A stretch of DNA of 50,417 bases from Flavobacteriaceae bacterium. GTDB lineage: Bacteria > Bacteroidota > Bacteroidia > Flavobacteriales > Flavobacteriaceae. This document shows positions 35,501-44,023 of this stretch, piece by piece. The notes under the pieces are model-generated. The model searched no databases and was not told the origin of the DNA. It was given only the letters and a program-made list of their open reading frames with translations. Both the position numbers and the translations under genes were made by a program. Within the stretch, counting starts at the first letter, position 1; each line of letters opens with the position of its first letter. The stretch is from positions 1 to 50,417 of the forward strand of contig JAESRX010000018.1 of assembly GCA_016764435.1 (NCBI GenBank), written 5' to 3'.

Positions 35501-35719
35501 GCTAAACACAAGAACATCGCCTGGTTTTGCTTTAATAGTGTATAAACCATCAAAATCTGTTTCAGATCCGGTGGAGGTTCCTTTAATAATTACACTTACT
35601 CCTGGAAGCGGACCAGTTTCGTCCGATACAGTTCCAGAAATCTGCTTTTCTTGTGCAAATGTTATCTGCACAACTAACGCTAGCAAGAGCGTTAAAATTC
35701 CATTAAACTTTGTTTTCAT
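32534..35719 (-). CDS. SusC/RagA family TonB-dependent outer-membrane transporter (module 2)
   Basis: A 1061-residue transporter with signal peptide MKTKFNGILTLLLALVVQIT. Regulatory-like domain ISGTVSDETGPLPGVSVIIK, TonB-box region LLDEVIVVAYGT, then plug SSGQPGSAPSIKIRGIGSIN, NDPLYVLDGIPFEG and NVLKDAAANSLYGARGSNGV. Barrel ends KTLSLGVNVQF. The start at 35719 matches the shared signal peptide; the frame reaches back to 35821 through leader sequence. Identical to the other paralogues over long stretches up to about residue 85 and divergent afterwards. Confidence 0.93.
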   Translation of the reverse strand: MKTKFNGILTLLLALVVQITFAQEKQISGTVSDETGPLPGVSVIIKGTSTGSETDFDGLYTIKAKPGDVLVFSYVGMNTVSKTVRTSSQINITMKSSNLLDEVIVVAYGTAKKSSIVGSVATVSQEVLQNVQSSNVAKALEGAISGVQVVASSGQPGSAPSIKIRGIGSINSSNDPLYVLDGIPFEGNINSIPQSDIASINVLKDAAANSLYGARGSNGVILITTKRGKNGKMTVSLSAKTGVNSRAINDYSIIKSPKDYYELFWQAIKGRNISNGQTDAEAALNASNSLVTELGGYNNYDVPNNELVGVDGKLNPNANLLYQDSWEDEFFKNGFRKEYSLNVRGGSDKARYFFSSSYLSDEGYVARSDFERLTTRLNLEMNLTEDITISSSLSYSNTTSNSPTSSGNSYTNSFQWSRGIAPIYPVFGYSPTGEPVYYSNGDRAYDFGDNEFGGARVYGAGIHPLASNILDIKERGTDNFNSNLSFKYNFLEDFNFTYNFSAQLYNSNYSSWQNNTYGSGAGEGSDNGSGYQSAGRQQVITNQQLLTYTKQLGGINVDVLVGHESYKLNYKNLNGTKANFLLSDNANFDFAALTKQLSSYTQDYSVEGYLSRLKLNYDEKYFVSGSLRYDASSVFHQDNRWGSFWSTGAGWIVSKEDFLADSSWITTLKLKGSYGTQGNDAILYGNGARNYYAYQDQYKVTGNAANELTTTKTFSGNKDVTWEKSNSFNFGIEGRLFNRLSFNAEYFEKRTTDLLFLFKKSSSLGIPDVPRNIGDMKNWGFELEINADIIQSEDFNWNVSINTTSVKNKVTKLATEFKDGITNGTKLISEGHSIYGFNLVESAGVDETNGNALYWQDVIELDGEGVAVIDENENVIRTGERIKTDEYSDALQYSKKYVGDALPDFYGGLVSTMDYKGFDLGIQLSYQIGGDIYDGVQAGLMGAGEAGDNWSTDIFNAWTPTNTITDVPRLDISSQDANSRSSRFLYDASYLSLKNVTFGYSLPESFIEKAHMTSFRIFVVGDNLKLWSKRQGLDPRQYSSGTTGQNYAPIKTLSLGVNVQF

Positions 35720-35863
35720 TTGTAAAATTGTTTGAATTAATTTTATTTGAATAACTTTATACGTGAAAACACATCGTTTGTTATGAAACTTTCTGGATTT
35801 GCTAAATCGGGGGAAGAGCATACTTATTAGATGTAGGATTCGTACTAAAGTTCTGTAAACATA
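35720..35863 (-). promoter_or_regulatory. susC2 leader with candidate promoter, homologous to the susC3 leader
   Basis: On the minus strand a TATGTTTA box (35856-35863) resembles TAnnTTTG. About 137 nt of untranslated leader follow. The leader contains GATGTGTTTTCAC, a small hairpin, and ends AAATAAAATTAATTCAAACA-ATTTTACAA before ATG. The susC3 leader aligns over its whole length with the box at the same distance (136 nt). Confidence 0.6.
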
Positions 35864-36221
35864 GTATTATTTATTTCAAGAAAAAAATATACTCAACTAT
35901 TGTGTGCTTGTAAACTGACGTTAAAGATGATGTTATCGTTAATTTCAGGTAAAAACGTTGATGTTCTCGCAGTATGCGTGTCGTTTTCGGTTGTATTAGT
36001 GTAAAATTAACGTTTTATTAGGCTTTTTGTGATAAATACGTAAAACTGACATTCTGGTTACGAAAAGTTGTAAGATTATAAATCGATAAATTAATTTTGT
36101 AGATAAGATTTTTTGTTTTATGGTAACAGTTATCGAAATGGAGAATATCTATTTTGCTGTGTAGGTATTATATGGTGTAGTGTTAAGGTTCTATTACGAT
36201 TTTGATGATTTAGTGTAAAAA
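35864..36221. other. Spacer upstream of susC2
   Basis: About 360 bp between the susC2 promoter region and the terminator of the broken gene. AT-rich, no frame or motif recognised beyond what is listed separately. Confidence 0.4.
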
Positions 36222-36253
36222 AAAACCGCTCAAACATAAGTTTGAACGGTTTT
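36222..36253 (-). terminator. Terminator of the broken minus-strand gene
   Basis: AAAACCGCTCAAAC and GTTTGAACGGTTTT pair with a single wobble around ATAA. On the minus strand a T-run of about nine follows. It lies 34 bp past the stop of the pseudogene tail. Confidence 0.8.
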
Positions 36254-36286
36254 AGGTTTTTTTACTTTGAAATTTTGACACTTAGA

Positions 36287-36597
36287 TTAATCTATTATTG
36301 CTTCAAAGTGATTTGTACTCATATATTCGTTATTGAACATCCATCCACTTGTATTAAAACCTGCTTGGTCTAGTACATATTTAATTTTTCATTTTCCTGT
36401 AGCACTATCGTCAGTTCCTCTTCCGTTATCTGTGTATGGGGATAAGGTTCTGTCGTCTAATGTTTCAAAGATTGGTTGAGATGCTATGGTAAATGTGCTG
36501 TCATCTTTTAATGCTGTAAAAAAAACCATTTCTGTCACGGGTTGAATTTCTTCCCTCCTGCGTTTCTTCCCTTGATGTAAAGCACTTCACAGATGGA
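36287..36597 (-). pseudogene. 3' remnant of an exported-protein gene, interrupted at an IS1182-family end
   Basis: The minus strand encodes a tail of about 100 codons: ...LYIKGRNAGGKKFNP, then after a frameshift VTEMVFFTALKDDSTFTIA, then SQPIFETLDDRTLSPYTDNG and RGTDDSATGK. An in-frame TGA at 36389-36391 probably replaces TGG (Trp). It continues KIKYVLDQAGFNTSGWMFNN and EYMSTNHFEAIID, ending TAA. The composition looks like a secreted beta-rich or lipoprotein domain, possibly the third gene of a lost SusC/SusD module, but no family is recognised. The readable sequence stops where the decayed IS begins at 36598. A terminator remains downstream. Confidence 0.65.
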
Positions 36598-38035
36598 GGG
36601 CACTGAAAAAGTCATTTAGGACTTAAATTAATCGGAAATTTTCAGGTTTCTTAAATAACAAAAAACACAATTTAGTGAGTACAGTTCCTTGTATGATTTA
36701 ATTGTTTCAAAGGATAATTGTCTTATAAAATCAAATGACTTAATAGTCTTTTCTTTTATTTATGTCGATCTTTTAAATGAGTATTTCCATGTAAATGATC
36801 GTACTGCAGAGTGCTTTATTGAAATAGTTATTATTGAAGTTAATTTATATAATTTTAGATGTTGATGTAGTTGAGCGTTCTAGATTTGATATGTCCTTCA
36901 TATATTTTTTAGGGATATTGCCCGAAGGAGATGTTATTAACATTAGTTCTCTAACAAAATTAGAAAACTCCAATTAAAAGACGTCGTCTTGTTACACTTA
37001 TTAATTGGAAAAACCGTTTCTATTGCTGTAGATAAAGGGATTGTACGCTTAAGATCTATTATTGTTACATATACATTGTCCAAATCTAATCCTTTTACAG
37101 CATATGAGGTTTTGAGAGAAAGGTCTAAGTTACTTAGAAAGACTACTTAGTGATATGATGAAAGTTGGAAATGTAAAATGTCTGAAAAGAATAACACTAA
37201 CGATATAGAAAGAGAACTTGATTATTGTAAAGAATAACGTATTGAGTCAGATCAGTCTATAGGTATAATTTCATCAGTAAAGGAGGAATTAAATTTGCTA
37301 AAAGAGACTGTTGAAGATACACAAGAATACTTAATTATATCAAAAGATACAGATGAAAAAATAGGTTATAAATCAGATGATAGTTCCTTTTTTGGTTGCA
37401 AAACGTATGTTGTAATGAGTGAGGAGCGCATTGTCACAGCTGTCGTTGTAACTTCAGGAGAAAAAGGAGATTTCCCAGTATTTCCAGAATCATTAAAAAT
37501 TAGTCTAGAAAATGGAATTGGTACGATTATAGGTGATGGTGCTTATTTAAGAAAGAATAATCTTACCATAGCTTCTATGTAAAATATTAAAATTGTAACT
37601 AAACTAAATCCTACTATAGCGCAAGGAAACAGAAAGTAGGAAGATCAATTTGATACTAAACAGGGTAAATGAAAAACTACCAAAAGATATTCTCTTAAAA
37701 GCAGACAAAGGCTATCAATCAAAGAAAAATACTGAGTTACTAGAAAAAAAATATAAAAAATCATATTTTAAAATAGGCATATAAGAATAAATCATTAACT
37801 CGTTGGGGGTAATAAATTAATTGGTAAAACAATATTTAAAGTAGAACGCGCTTTTGGTGGGATAAAGAGATGGTTGAATGGTGGAGAAGCGAGATGTAGA
37901 GGTATGGGATAAATGCATGCCTATAACTTAATAGAAGTGCTCTGTTATAATCTATATCGAAGCTCTGGGGTTAATTGCGGCTAATTATGAAAATTAAGGG
38001 GAAATAGCTCTGAAAAAAAGGAGTATTCAGTGTAG
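36598..38035 (+). mobile_element. Decayed IS1182-family insertion sequence
   Basis: The left end reads GGGCACTGAAAAAGTC (36598-36613), a typical IS1182-family terminus. A degenerate inverted copy, GAGTATTCAGTGTAG, lies at 38021-38035. The interior encodes a broken transposase on the plus strand. About 1.44 kb, close to a full-length element. Target-site duplication was not evident. Many point changes and frameshifts show an old, inactive insertion. Confidence 0.75.
36650..37985 (+). pseudogene. IS1182-family transposase, degenerate
   Basis: Fragments in several frames match the IS1182-family DDE transposase in order. They are SSLYDLIVSKDN, FSFIYVDLLNEYF, DVVERSRFDMSFIYFLGILP with SSLTK, RSKLLRK, and a 95-codon open stretch at 37295-37582 with IGYKSDDSSFFGCKTYVVMS, TSGEKGDFPVFP and TIIGDGAYLRK (the catalytic-domain Asp-rich region). 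Then comes IFKVERAFGGIKRWLNGG and MHAYNLIEVLCYNLYRSSG at the C-terminus. Several stops and frameshifts separate these parts, so no functional protein is made. Confidence 0.85.
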
Positions 38036-38175
38036 GTACAAGAAAATTTAAAACCCTAGACTCTTGTAATAATTATGAAACTATCTTTAGTTGTTTTAGG
38101 TTTTAAATATATAGCTATATAAATTTAGTGTTTTTCATAATGAATTGAATCTTTTATGCTGAACTCAAGTAAAAA

Positions 38176-38200
38176 AACCCACCTTGTTCAGAGGTGGGTT
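38176..38200 (-). terminator. Terminator of SusC/SusD module 3
   Basis: AACCCACCT and AGGTGGGTT form a 9-bp stem around TGTTCAG, followed on the minus strand by seven T residues. The stem sequence closely resembles the module 1 terminator. Confidence 0.85.
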
Positions 38201-38224
38201 AGTTGTTGTTTTATAAAAGTAAAA

Positions 38225-39073
38225 TTATTTTAATTGGATTGTTTCTTTAAATTTTGGACCCCATTTCGTACCGTCAAATTCCCAATCAAAACCTGGTTGT
38301 ACTAGTATGTATTCTATTTCAATGATTTTAGAACAAGGACTGATGACTTTACCTGTTCCTTTTACGTAATATGGAGGTTGTAGAGCCCCCTTATATGTAG
38401 TGGACATTAATAATTGCTCCTCAATAACTATTTGTCCAGTTTCTAAATTAATATCTAATACTACTGGGAAATCTTCGATGATTATTTCGTCCCAAGATTC
38501 CTTCATCCATTCAAAACCAATTCCTCTCATGGTTAATTTTCCTTCTCCGTATAGTGCAGTTGTGATTTGAGTTTCATATCCCCAAGAATCTTTTCCTTGC
38601 CAAGCTCCTACGAATTCCTCTAAAATAATAGGGCAATCATTGTCAAGAAGAGTAAAGGTTCTGTTTGCAAAGTTTAATCCTTCACCTCCAAGTCCTGTTG
38701 CAACTGTGTTGTCTTTAGATAATTCAAGTGTTAACTCTAGGTCGCCATCTACGATGTCGTTATCTATTGGGGTAATTAGAATTTCTGCACTAAATTCACC
38801 TGCAGGAATTATTACTTCTCCATTGATTGGGAGTATGGTATATCTTTCAGGATTGTCAGAAATCACTGAAAATTTCACAGTAATTCCGTCTTTGTTTTCT
38901 GAGCTAGATAGCATTACTGTTGTAATAATACCTTCGGATTGATCCTCTGTTAAATTGGCTTTTTTTTCTTTTATTTGTAAAAAGTCGGGTCCGTTATATA
39001 TGACGCCTTCTGTATTCGTACACGAGTATAAAAAACCTAGTGTAATTATTACTATTGAAAATATCTTTTTCAT
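38225..39073 (-). CDS. Lipoprotein with Calx-beta-like domain, third gene of module 3
   Basis: A 282-residue lipoprotein: signal peptide MKKIFSIVIITLGFLYSC with lipidated Cys18. Residues about 45-145 resemble a Calx-beta repeat (VKFSVISDNPERYTILPING, ITPIDNDIVDGDLELTLEL, NRTFTLLDND). The C-terminal half (EEFVGAWQGKDSWGYETQI onward) is beta-rich and unrecognised. Such proteins commonly follow susD and may be surface-exposed accessory glycan- or peptide-binding subunits; that role is inference. It starts 17 bp after susD3. Confidence 0.75.
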   Translation of the reverse strand: MKKIFSIVIITLGFLYSCTNTEGVIYNGPDFLQIKEKKANLTEDQSEGIITTVMLSSSENKDGITVKFSVISDNPERYTILPINGEVIIPAGEFSAEILITPIDNDIVDGDLELTLELSKDNTVATGLGGEGLNFANRTFTLLDNDCPIILEEFVGAWQGKDSWGYETQITTALYGEGKLTMRGIGFEWMKESWDEIIIEDFPVVLDINLETGQIVIEEQLLMSTTYKGALQPPYYVKGTGKVISPCSKIIEIEYILVQPGFDWEFDGTKWGPKFKETIQLK

Positions 39074-39090
39074 GATTTTTAATTTTAAAA

Positions 39091-40476
39091 TTAGTATCCA
39101 GGGTTTTGTGTCATTAGTGTGTTTGCATTCATTTCACTTAGAGGGATAGGTAGTGTGAATCTCCTGTCGTCGCTGCTGATAGAGCATGCGTCGTTTAATC
39201 CGGAGCAGTCTTTATCATCTCTGACTAGTCCTTTTCCAAATCTTTTTAGGTCGAGGTATCTGTGACCTTCATACGCTAGTTCTATTCGTCTTTCTGCTAA
39301 TACATATGTTAATCCGTCTGCTACTGCGCTGTAAGTTCCTGTAGCTGTAGGTGTTGGAAAGCGTGCGTCTTTTAGTGATTTTAATGTGATTTTGGATGCT
39401 GCATAATCTTTATTCCTGATTTCTACTTCAGCTTTTATTAAGTACATTTCAGAGACTCTAAAAACTTTGTAATCAGAAAGGAATTCTTCAGCAGTTCCAG
39501 GGTATTTGTTTATTTTATGAAGGTTTTCATCTGGGTTACTGTCAGCTTCATTAAATAAAACATTACGTCTTATGTCGTCTACCTCTAGTGTGTTATATAG
39601 GGAATTTGACATTTCTATGAAGGGTCCGCCTCCTGAAAAGTGCCAAGTATTTCCGATTCTGTTGTCTCCAGTAACACGAGCAACTTTAAATATTACCTCT
39701 GTATTGTCGGAGTCTAAGTACATGTTTTCGTATTGAGTTCTGTTTGCTAGAGGGTATTTTGCTATTAGGCTATTTGCGTTAGATAAAGCAATTCCATAAT
39801 CTCCGGTAGTTATGTATAAACGTGCTTTAAGCGCGGTTATAAAATCTAACGTAATGTACTTGTTGTTCGTTTCAGAAGTGTCTAATAAAGAGATGGCTTT
39901 TGCTAAGTCTGTTTCGATTAAGGCTATTACTTCAGCAACCGTATTTCTCGGAAGGTTTTCAATTGTAATAATAGTATTTACTGCGGGTACTGCAAGTCCT
40001 TCTTTATTTAGATAATCGGGAGTGAAATATTGAAATAATTCGAAATGTGCGAATGCTCTTAAAGCATAGCTTTGACCTAGGATATGATTAACTCTAGATT
40101 CGCTTCCTGTGATATCAATAATTTTACTCGCTTCTATTATCCTTGCAGTTTTATTTATGATTGCGTAGCGTGAATTCCATAAAACTGCGGAAGTTCCGTT
40201 ACTCTCATCTAGTATTAAGCTGTGTAGTTGTGTTTCTTGTCCTCCGTTATCTTTTCCTAATTTTGTATTGTCTGTGAATATAGAGTTGAATGTGATAGCT
40301 CTTGTATTGAGTCTTGCGTAAGAAGAGTTTAGTGCATTTTGTAGGTCGTCTACATTTTTAAATGCTGTACCTGCAATTAGTGAAGAGTTTGGGTCTATAT
40401 CTAATTGGTCTTCGCAAGACTGAAATGTCAATGTAATAAAAGCGGAAGCTAATATTAGAATAAATTTATTTTTCAT
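39091..40476 (-). CDS. SusD/RagB family nutrient-binding outer-membrane lipoprotein (module 3)
   Basis: A 461-residue lipoprotein: signal peptide MKNKFILILASAFITLTFQS with Cys21. Mature start CEDQLDIDPNSSLIAGTAFK. Helical TPR-like region LNSSYARLNTRAITFNSIF and GQSYALRAFAHFELFQYFTP. C-terminal VSEMYLIKAEVEIRNKDYA and AERRIELAYEGHRYLDLKRF are the RagB signature. It lies 14 bp after susC3. Confidence 0.93.
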   Translation of the reverse strand: MKNKFILILASAFITLTFQSCEDQLDIDPNSSLIAGTAFKNVDDLQNALNSSYARLNTRAITFNSIFTDNTKLGKDNGGQETQLHSLILDESNGTSAVLWNSRYAIINKTARIIEASKIIDITGSESRVNHILGQSYALRAFAHFELFQYFTPDYLNKEGLAVPAVNTIITIENLPRNTVAEVIALIETDLAKAISLLDTSETNNKYITLDFITALKARLYITTGDYGIALSNANSLIAKYPLANRTQYENMYLDSDNTEVIFKVARVTGDNRIGNTWHFSGGGPFIEMSNSLYNTLEVDDIRRNVLFNEADSNPDENLHKINKYPGTAEEFLSDYKVFRVSEMYLIKAEVEIRNKDYAASKITLKSLKDARFPTPTATGTYSAVADGLTYVLAERRIELAYEGHRYLDLKRFGKGLVRDDKDCSGLNDACSISSDDRRFTLPIPLSEMNANTLMTQNPGY

Positions 40477-40490
40477 GATATCTTGTTTTA

Positions 40491-43400
40491 TTATAATTTA
40501 ATGTCTACACCAAAGGTGAAAATCTGTGAATTTGGATACGAAAAGAAGTCATTTGTGTCGTAAGGGGAGAATTCAGGGTCCATACCTTTCCATTTTGTCC
40601 ATGTAAGTAAGTTCTCAGCTTGCGCGTATATCTTAACGGAATCAAATAGAGTGTTTTTAAGTACTGTTTCTGTTAATTCATATCCGATAGCTAAGGTTTT
40701 TAAACGAATATAAGAGGCGTCTTCTAAGTATCTGTCTGTGTTGTTTAGTCTTAAGCCTCCGGAATATTTTAGTGATGGATATGATGTAACGTCTCCTGGT
40801 TGTTTCCATGAATTTAAGGTGGTTGTAGACATGTTAGAGAAGGCAAGTAAATTAGTGTCTTCTGTCAAAGCTAAAACTCCATTCATTCTATATACATCAG
40901 CAGTGAATGAGAAGTTAGCGTCTAAGCTAAATGCTTTATATTGAATCGATGTACTAAAACCTCCTTGATATGTAGGAGAAGAAGATTTATCCATTATCAC
41001 TCTGTTATTTAAGGAGTATTCTTCTGTAATGTTTCCTTCTCTGTCTAGATATAATGGTTTTCCGTTCGCAGGGTTGACGCCAGCCCATCTTACTAGGTAG
41101 TATGAGTTATAGGTGTGTCCTACGGATACTATAGCTCTGTTTTCAGCATTTAATATTATGTTTCCGTTGATGTCAGCTTCTGTTCCAGGTAAAGATGTGA
41201 TCTCATTTTTGTTGTAAGATCCGTTGGCTGAAATGCTCCAGAAAAATTTATCGTTATTGATCAGGTCGTATGTTAATTGTGCTTCTAATCCTTTATTTGT
41301 TAAAGAACCTACGTTGTCTTTAATTCCTGTAAATCCTCCGGATACTCCCGTGTTAGGTCTGTTGATAAAAACATCTGTAGTTTTGTTACTGTAAACGTCA
41401 AATGATCCTGTAATCTTTTGGTTAAATAATCCAAAGTCAATTCCTATATTTGATTTTTTGGTAGTTTCCCATTTAAGATTTGGGTTTCCTAGTTGTGAGG
41501 CATATAGACTTACAGATCCATTATAACCACTTCCTGTATTGTATAAATCAAAAGGGATGGATAGTCCATCGTAATATTTATTGGACACACGGTCATTTCC
41601 TGTTAGTCCGTAACTTGCTCTCAATTTAAATGTAGATATAAGTTTGGATTCGTTTAATACGCTTTTCTTTAGGTTCCAAAAGGCACCAGTAGCCCAGAAT
41701 GTACCCCATTTGTTAGTTTTATTAAATCTAGAAGATGCATCTCGTCTTACGGTAAGGTCTAATCCTGCAATGTTATCATAGTTATACGTTAATCGGGTGA
41801 AATATGAAAATTGAGATACATTAGATTTAAATGAGCCTAAAGTAGGGATGTAGTAGTAATCTTTAATTCCGTCATTGTTTGGGTCTTCCGTAGTTTCTCC
41901 AGGTACAAATCCTGCTCCAGTACCTTCTAATCCTGGAATTAATCCAACTTGATGATAGCTAAATTCTTGATATTCTGAGTATAGGAATTCTGAAAATGCG
42001 CTAATAGAGAAGTTGTTAACGTCACCAAATGTATTTATGTAGGTAAGGCCTGCAAGAGTGTTCATTCTAGTGTCTCTTCTAATTCCTTCGAATTGAGCTC
42101 CTTTGAACTCTGCATCTTTATTTGATTGAGATCCTCTAATGCTATTTGTAGGTTGTATGAATTTTGAAAGTTCTTCTGTGAAGTCAATTCCAACACTTAT
42201 TTTAGAAGATAAATGATCAGTAAAATTATAAGTTGCATTAGTACTGGCTAGTATTTTTATTTCAGTTTCTCTGTCAATGTCTAATTTGGCTGTATTTAAT
42301 GCGACATAAGGAGTGTTTAAAAAACCTGCGGCTTCATCATAATCTGGGTTTCCAATTATATTTAATGATCCATCTGCGTTATAAGGTGATAAATATGGCT
42401 TAGCTAAGTAGGGAGTAAGAAATGGATTACTTAAAGATCCACTTGCGCTATCTGTACCAATACCCCCTGCAAGGTTAGATCTACTGAAACCTGCAGAAAA
42501 CGTAGTGCTTAATTTAAACTTATTTTTTGTGTAAGTAAGGTTGTTTCTAAAGTTGAATCTTTGTAAACTGGATCTTAGTGTGATTCCTTCTTGCTCAAAA
42601 TAACCTAAAGAGGTGAATGAAGTTGAATTCTCGGAACCTGAGGTGAATGATAAGTTATGTGATATAGTGGTACCTGTTCTTAATAAGGCGTCTGCCCAAT
42701 TTACGTTGGTTTTAGCTACTTGTGCAATTTGTTCGTCTGTAAAGGCGTTTCCGCTAGGTACTCCGATGACTTCTGACACGTAATCATTTGCTTTACCGCC
42801 TCCTGTTCCTACTTTTTGTAGTCTTTCTAGTGTTAGTAGTTGAGAGGAGTTTAGTAATTTGATGGTTGGTTTCGGAGCGTAAGTATAACCAGATTTCCCT
42901 GTGTATTGTACAGTTGTTTTTTGGTTTATTGTTCCTTTTTTAGAGGTCATAATGATAACTCCACCTGTTGCTCTGTTTCCGTAAATTGCGGTTGCAGATG
43001 CATCTTTTAATACGGTTATTGTAGCAATGTCAGCTTGGTTAATGGATCTAAAATTGTCCTCGTCTATAGGGATTCCGTCCATGATGAAAAGTGGCTCAAC
43101 GTTTCCGCTAATAGAGTTGATTCCACGTAGTAATATTTGACTAGCACCTCCTGGTTGTCCATTACTGGTTGAGATGTTTAGTCCTGGTGCCTTTGCTTGT
43201 AGTGCTTGAACGATAGATGCGGTAGCTCTACCTTCAATAGATTTAGCGTCAATAGAGGTGAGAGATGACGTTATGTTTTCTCTTGATTGTTTACCGTAGC
43301 CAATAATCACTACTTTGTCTAGCATGTTTCCTCCAGTTAGAGTTACATTAATAGTATTAGAATTTCCTATTGTAATAGATTTCTGGTCCATTCCAATATA

Positions 43401-43619
43401 ACTAAACACAAGAACATCACCTGGTTTAGCTGTGATTTGGTAGACACCATCAAAATTTGTTTCTGCACCTGTAGTGGTGCCTTTAATAATTACACTTACT
43501 CCTGGGAGTGGGCCGGTTTCGTCCGACACTGTTCCGGAGATTTGTTTTTCCTGTGCAAATGTGACTTGCACTATTAACGCTAGCAATAACGTTAATATTC
43601 CATTAAACTCTTTTTTCAT
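40491..43619 (-). CDS. SusC/RagA family TonB-dependent outer-membrane transporter (module 3)
   Basis: A 1042-residue transporter with signal peptide MKKEFNGILTLLLALIVQVT. Regulatory-like domain ISGTVSDETGPLPGVSVIIK, TonB-box region MLDKVVIIGYGKQ, then plug LQAKAPGLNISTSNGQPGGA, LLRGINSISGNVEPLFIMDG and TVLKDASATAIYGNRATGGV. Barrel ends TFGVDIKL. Start at the shared signal peptide; no upstream in-frame extension. The strand order and partner genes downstream make a complete three-gene module. Confidence 0.93.
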   Translation of the reverse strand: MKKEFNGILTLLLALIVQVTFAQEKQISGTVSDETGPLPGVSVIIKGTTTGAETNFDGVYQITAKPGDVLVFSYIGMDQKSITIGNSNTINVTLTGGNMLDKVVIIGYGKQSRENITSSLTSIDAKSIEGRATASIVQALQAKAPGLNISTSNGQPGGASQILLRGINSISGNVEPLFIMDGIPIDEDNFRSINQADIATITVLKDASATAIYGNRATGGVIIMTSKKGTINQKTTVQYTGKSGYTYAPKPTIKLLNSSQLLTLERLQKVGTGGGKANDYVSEVIGVPSGNAFTDEQIAQVAKTNVNWADALLRTGTTISHNLSFTSGSENSTSFTSLGYFEQEGITLRSSLQRFNFRNNLTYTKNKFKLSTTFSAGFSRSNLAGGIGTDSASGSLSNPFLTPYLAKPYLSPYNADGSLNIIGNPDYDEAAGFLNTPYVALNTAKLDIDRETEIKILASTNATYNFTDHLSSKISVGIDFTEELSKFIQPTNSIRGSQSNKDAEFKGAQFEGIRRDTRMNTLAGLTYINTFGDVNNFSISAFSEFLYSEYQEFSYHQVGLIPGLEGTGAGFVPGETTEDPNNDGIKDYYYIPTLGSFKSNVSQFSYFTRLTYNYDNIAGLDLTVRRDASSRFNKTNKWGTFWATGAFWNLKKSVLNESKLISTFKLRASYGLTGNDRVSNKYYDGLSIPFDLYNTGSGYNGSVSLYASQLGNPNLKWETTKKSNIGIDFGLFNQKITGSFDVYSNKTTDVFINRPNTGVSGGFTGIKDNVGSLTNKGLEAQLTYDLINNDKFFWSISANGSYNKNEITSLPGTEADINGNIILNAENRAIVSVGHTYNSYYLVRWAGVNPANGKPLYLDREGNITEEYSLNNRVIMDKSSSPTYQGGFSTSIQYKAFSLDANFSFTADVYRMNGVLALTEDTNLLAFSNMSTTTLNSWKQPGDVTSYPSLKYSGGLRLNNTDRYLEDASYIRLKTLAIGYELTETVLKNTLFDSVKIYAQAENLLTWTKWKGMDPEFSPYDTNDFFSYPNSQIFTFGVDIKL

Positions 43620-43762
43620 AGGTAAAATTGTTTGAATTAATTTTATTTAGATAACTCTATGTGTGAAAACACATCTTTTATTGTAAACTGTTATTAATTG
43701 TTAAATCTTTTAAAGCGCACATTATGTAGATGTTAAATTCTTATTAAAGTTGCGTAAACATA
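43620..43762 (-). promoter_or_regulatory. susC3 leader with candidate promoter, homologous to the susC2 leader
   Basis: TATGTTTA on the minus strand at 43755-43762 lies 136 nt before the ATG. The leader carries ATGTGTTTTCACACAT, a perfect 6-bp hairpin, and ends AAATAAAATTAATTCAAACA-ATTTTACCT before ATG. It aligns along its whole length to the susC2 leader. The susC2 copy of the hairpin keeps pairing through a wobble. Confidence 0.6.
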
Positions 43763-43968
43763 GTGTATATAATTTAAATATTAAAATAAATTTAATTATT
43801 GTATTGTTGTTTGTGGCGTATATAATTATGAATATAAGTGTGTTTGCTTAAAAACACTGGGTTTTAGTTCGTTTACGGTTAAGTTTTCTAATTTAAACTA
43901 ATTTATTTTTATATTTTATTTATTGCCGTATTCTCTTAGTTATGTTTGATTATGTGATAATAATTAAA
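43763..43968. other. Spacer between modules 3 and 4
   Basis: About 200 bp of AT-rich sequence between the module 4 terminator and the susC3 promoter region. No gene or motif recognised. Confidence 0.4.
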
Positions 43969-43995
43969 AAACCACAAACGGTAAGTTTGTGGTTT
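43969..43995 (-). terminator. Terminator of SusC/SusD module 4
   Basis: AAACCACAAAC and GTTTGTGGTTT form an 11-bp perfect stem around GGTAA; the minus strand continues into a T-rich tract. It lies 28 bp after the lipoprotein stop. Confidence 0.85.
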
Positions 43996-44023
43996 CTTAG
44001 AACATTGTTAACAGGTTTTTTTA

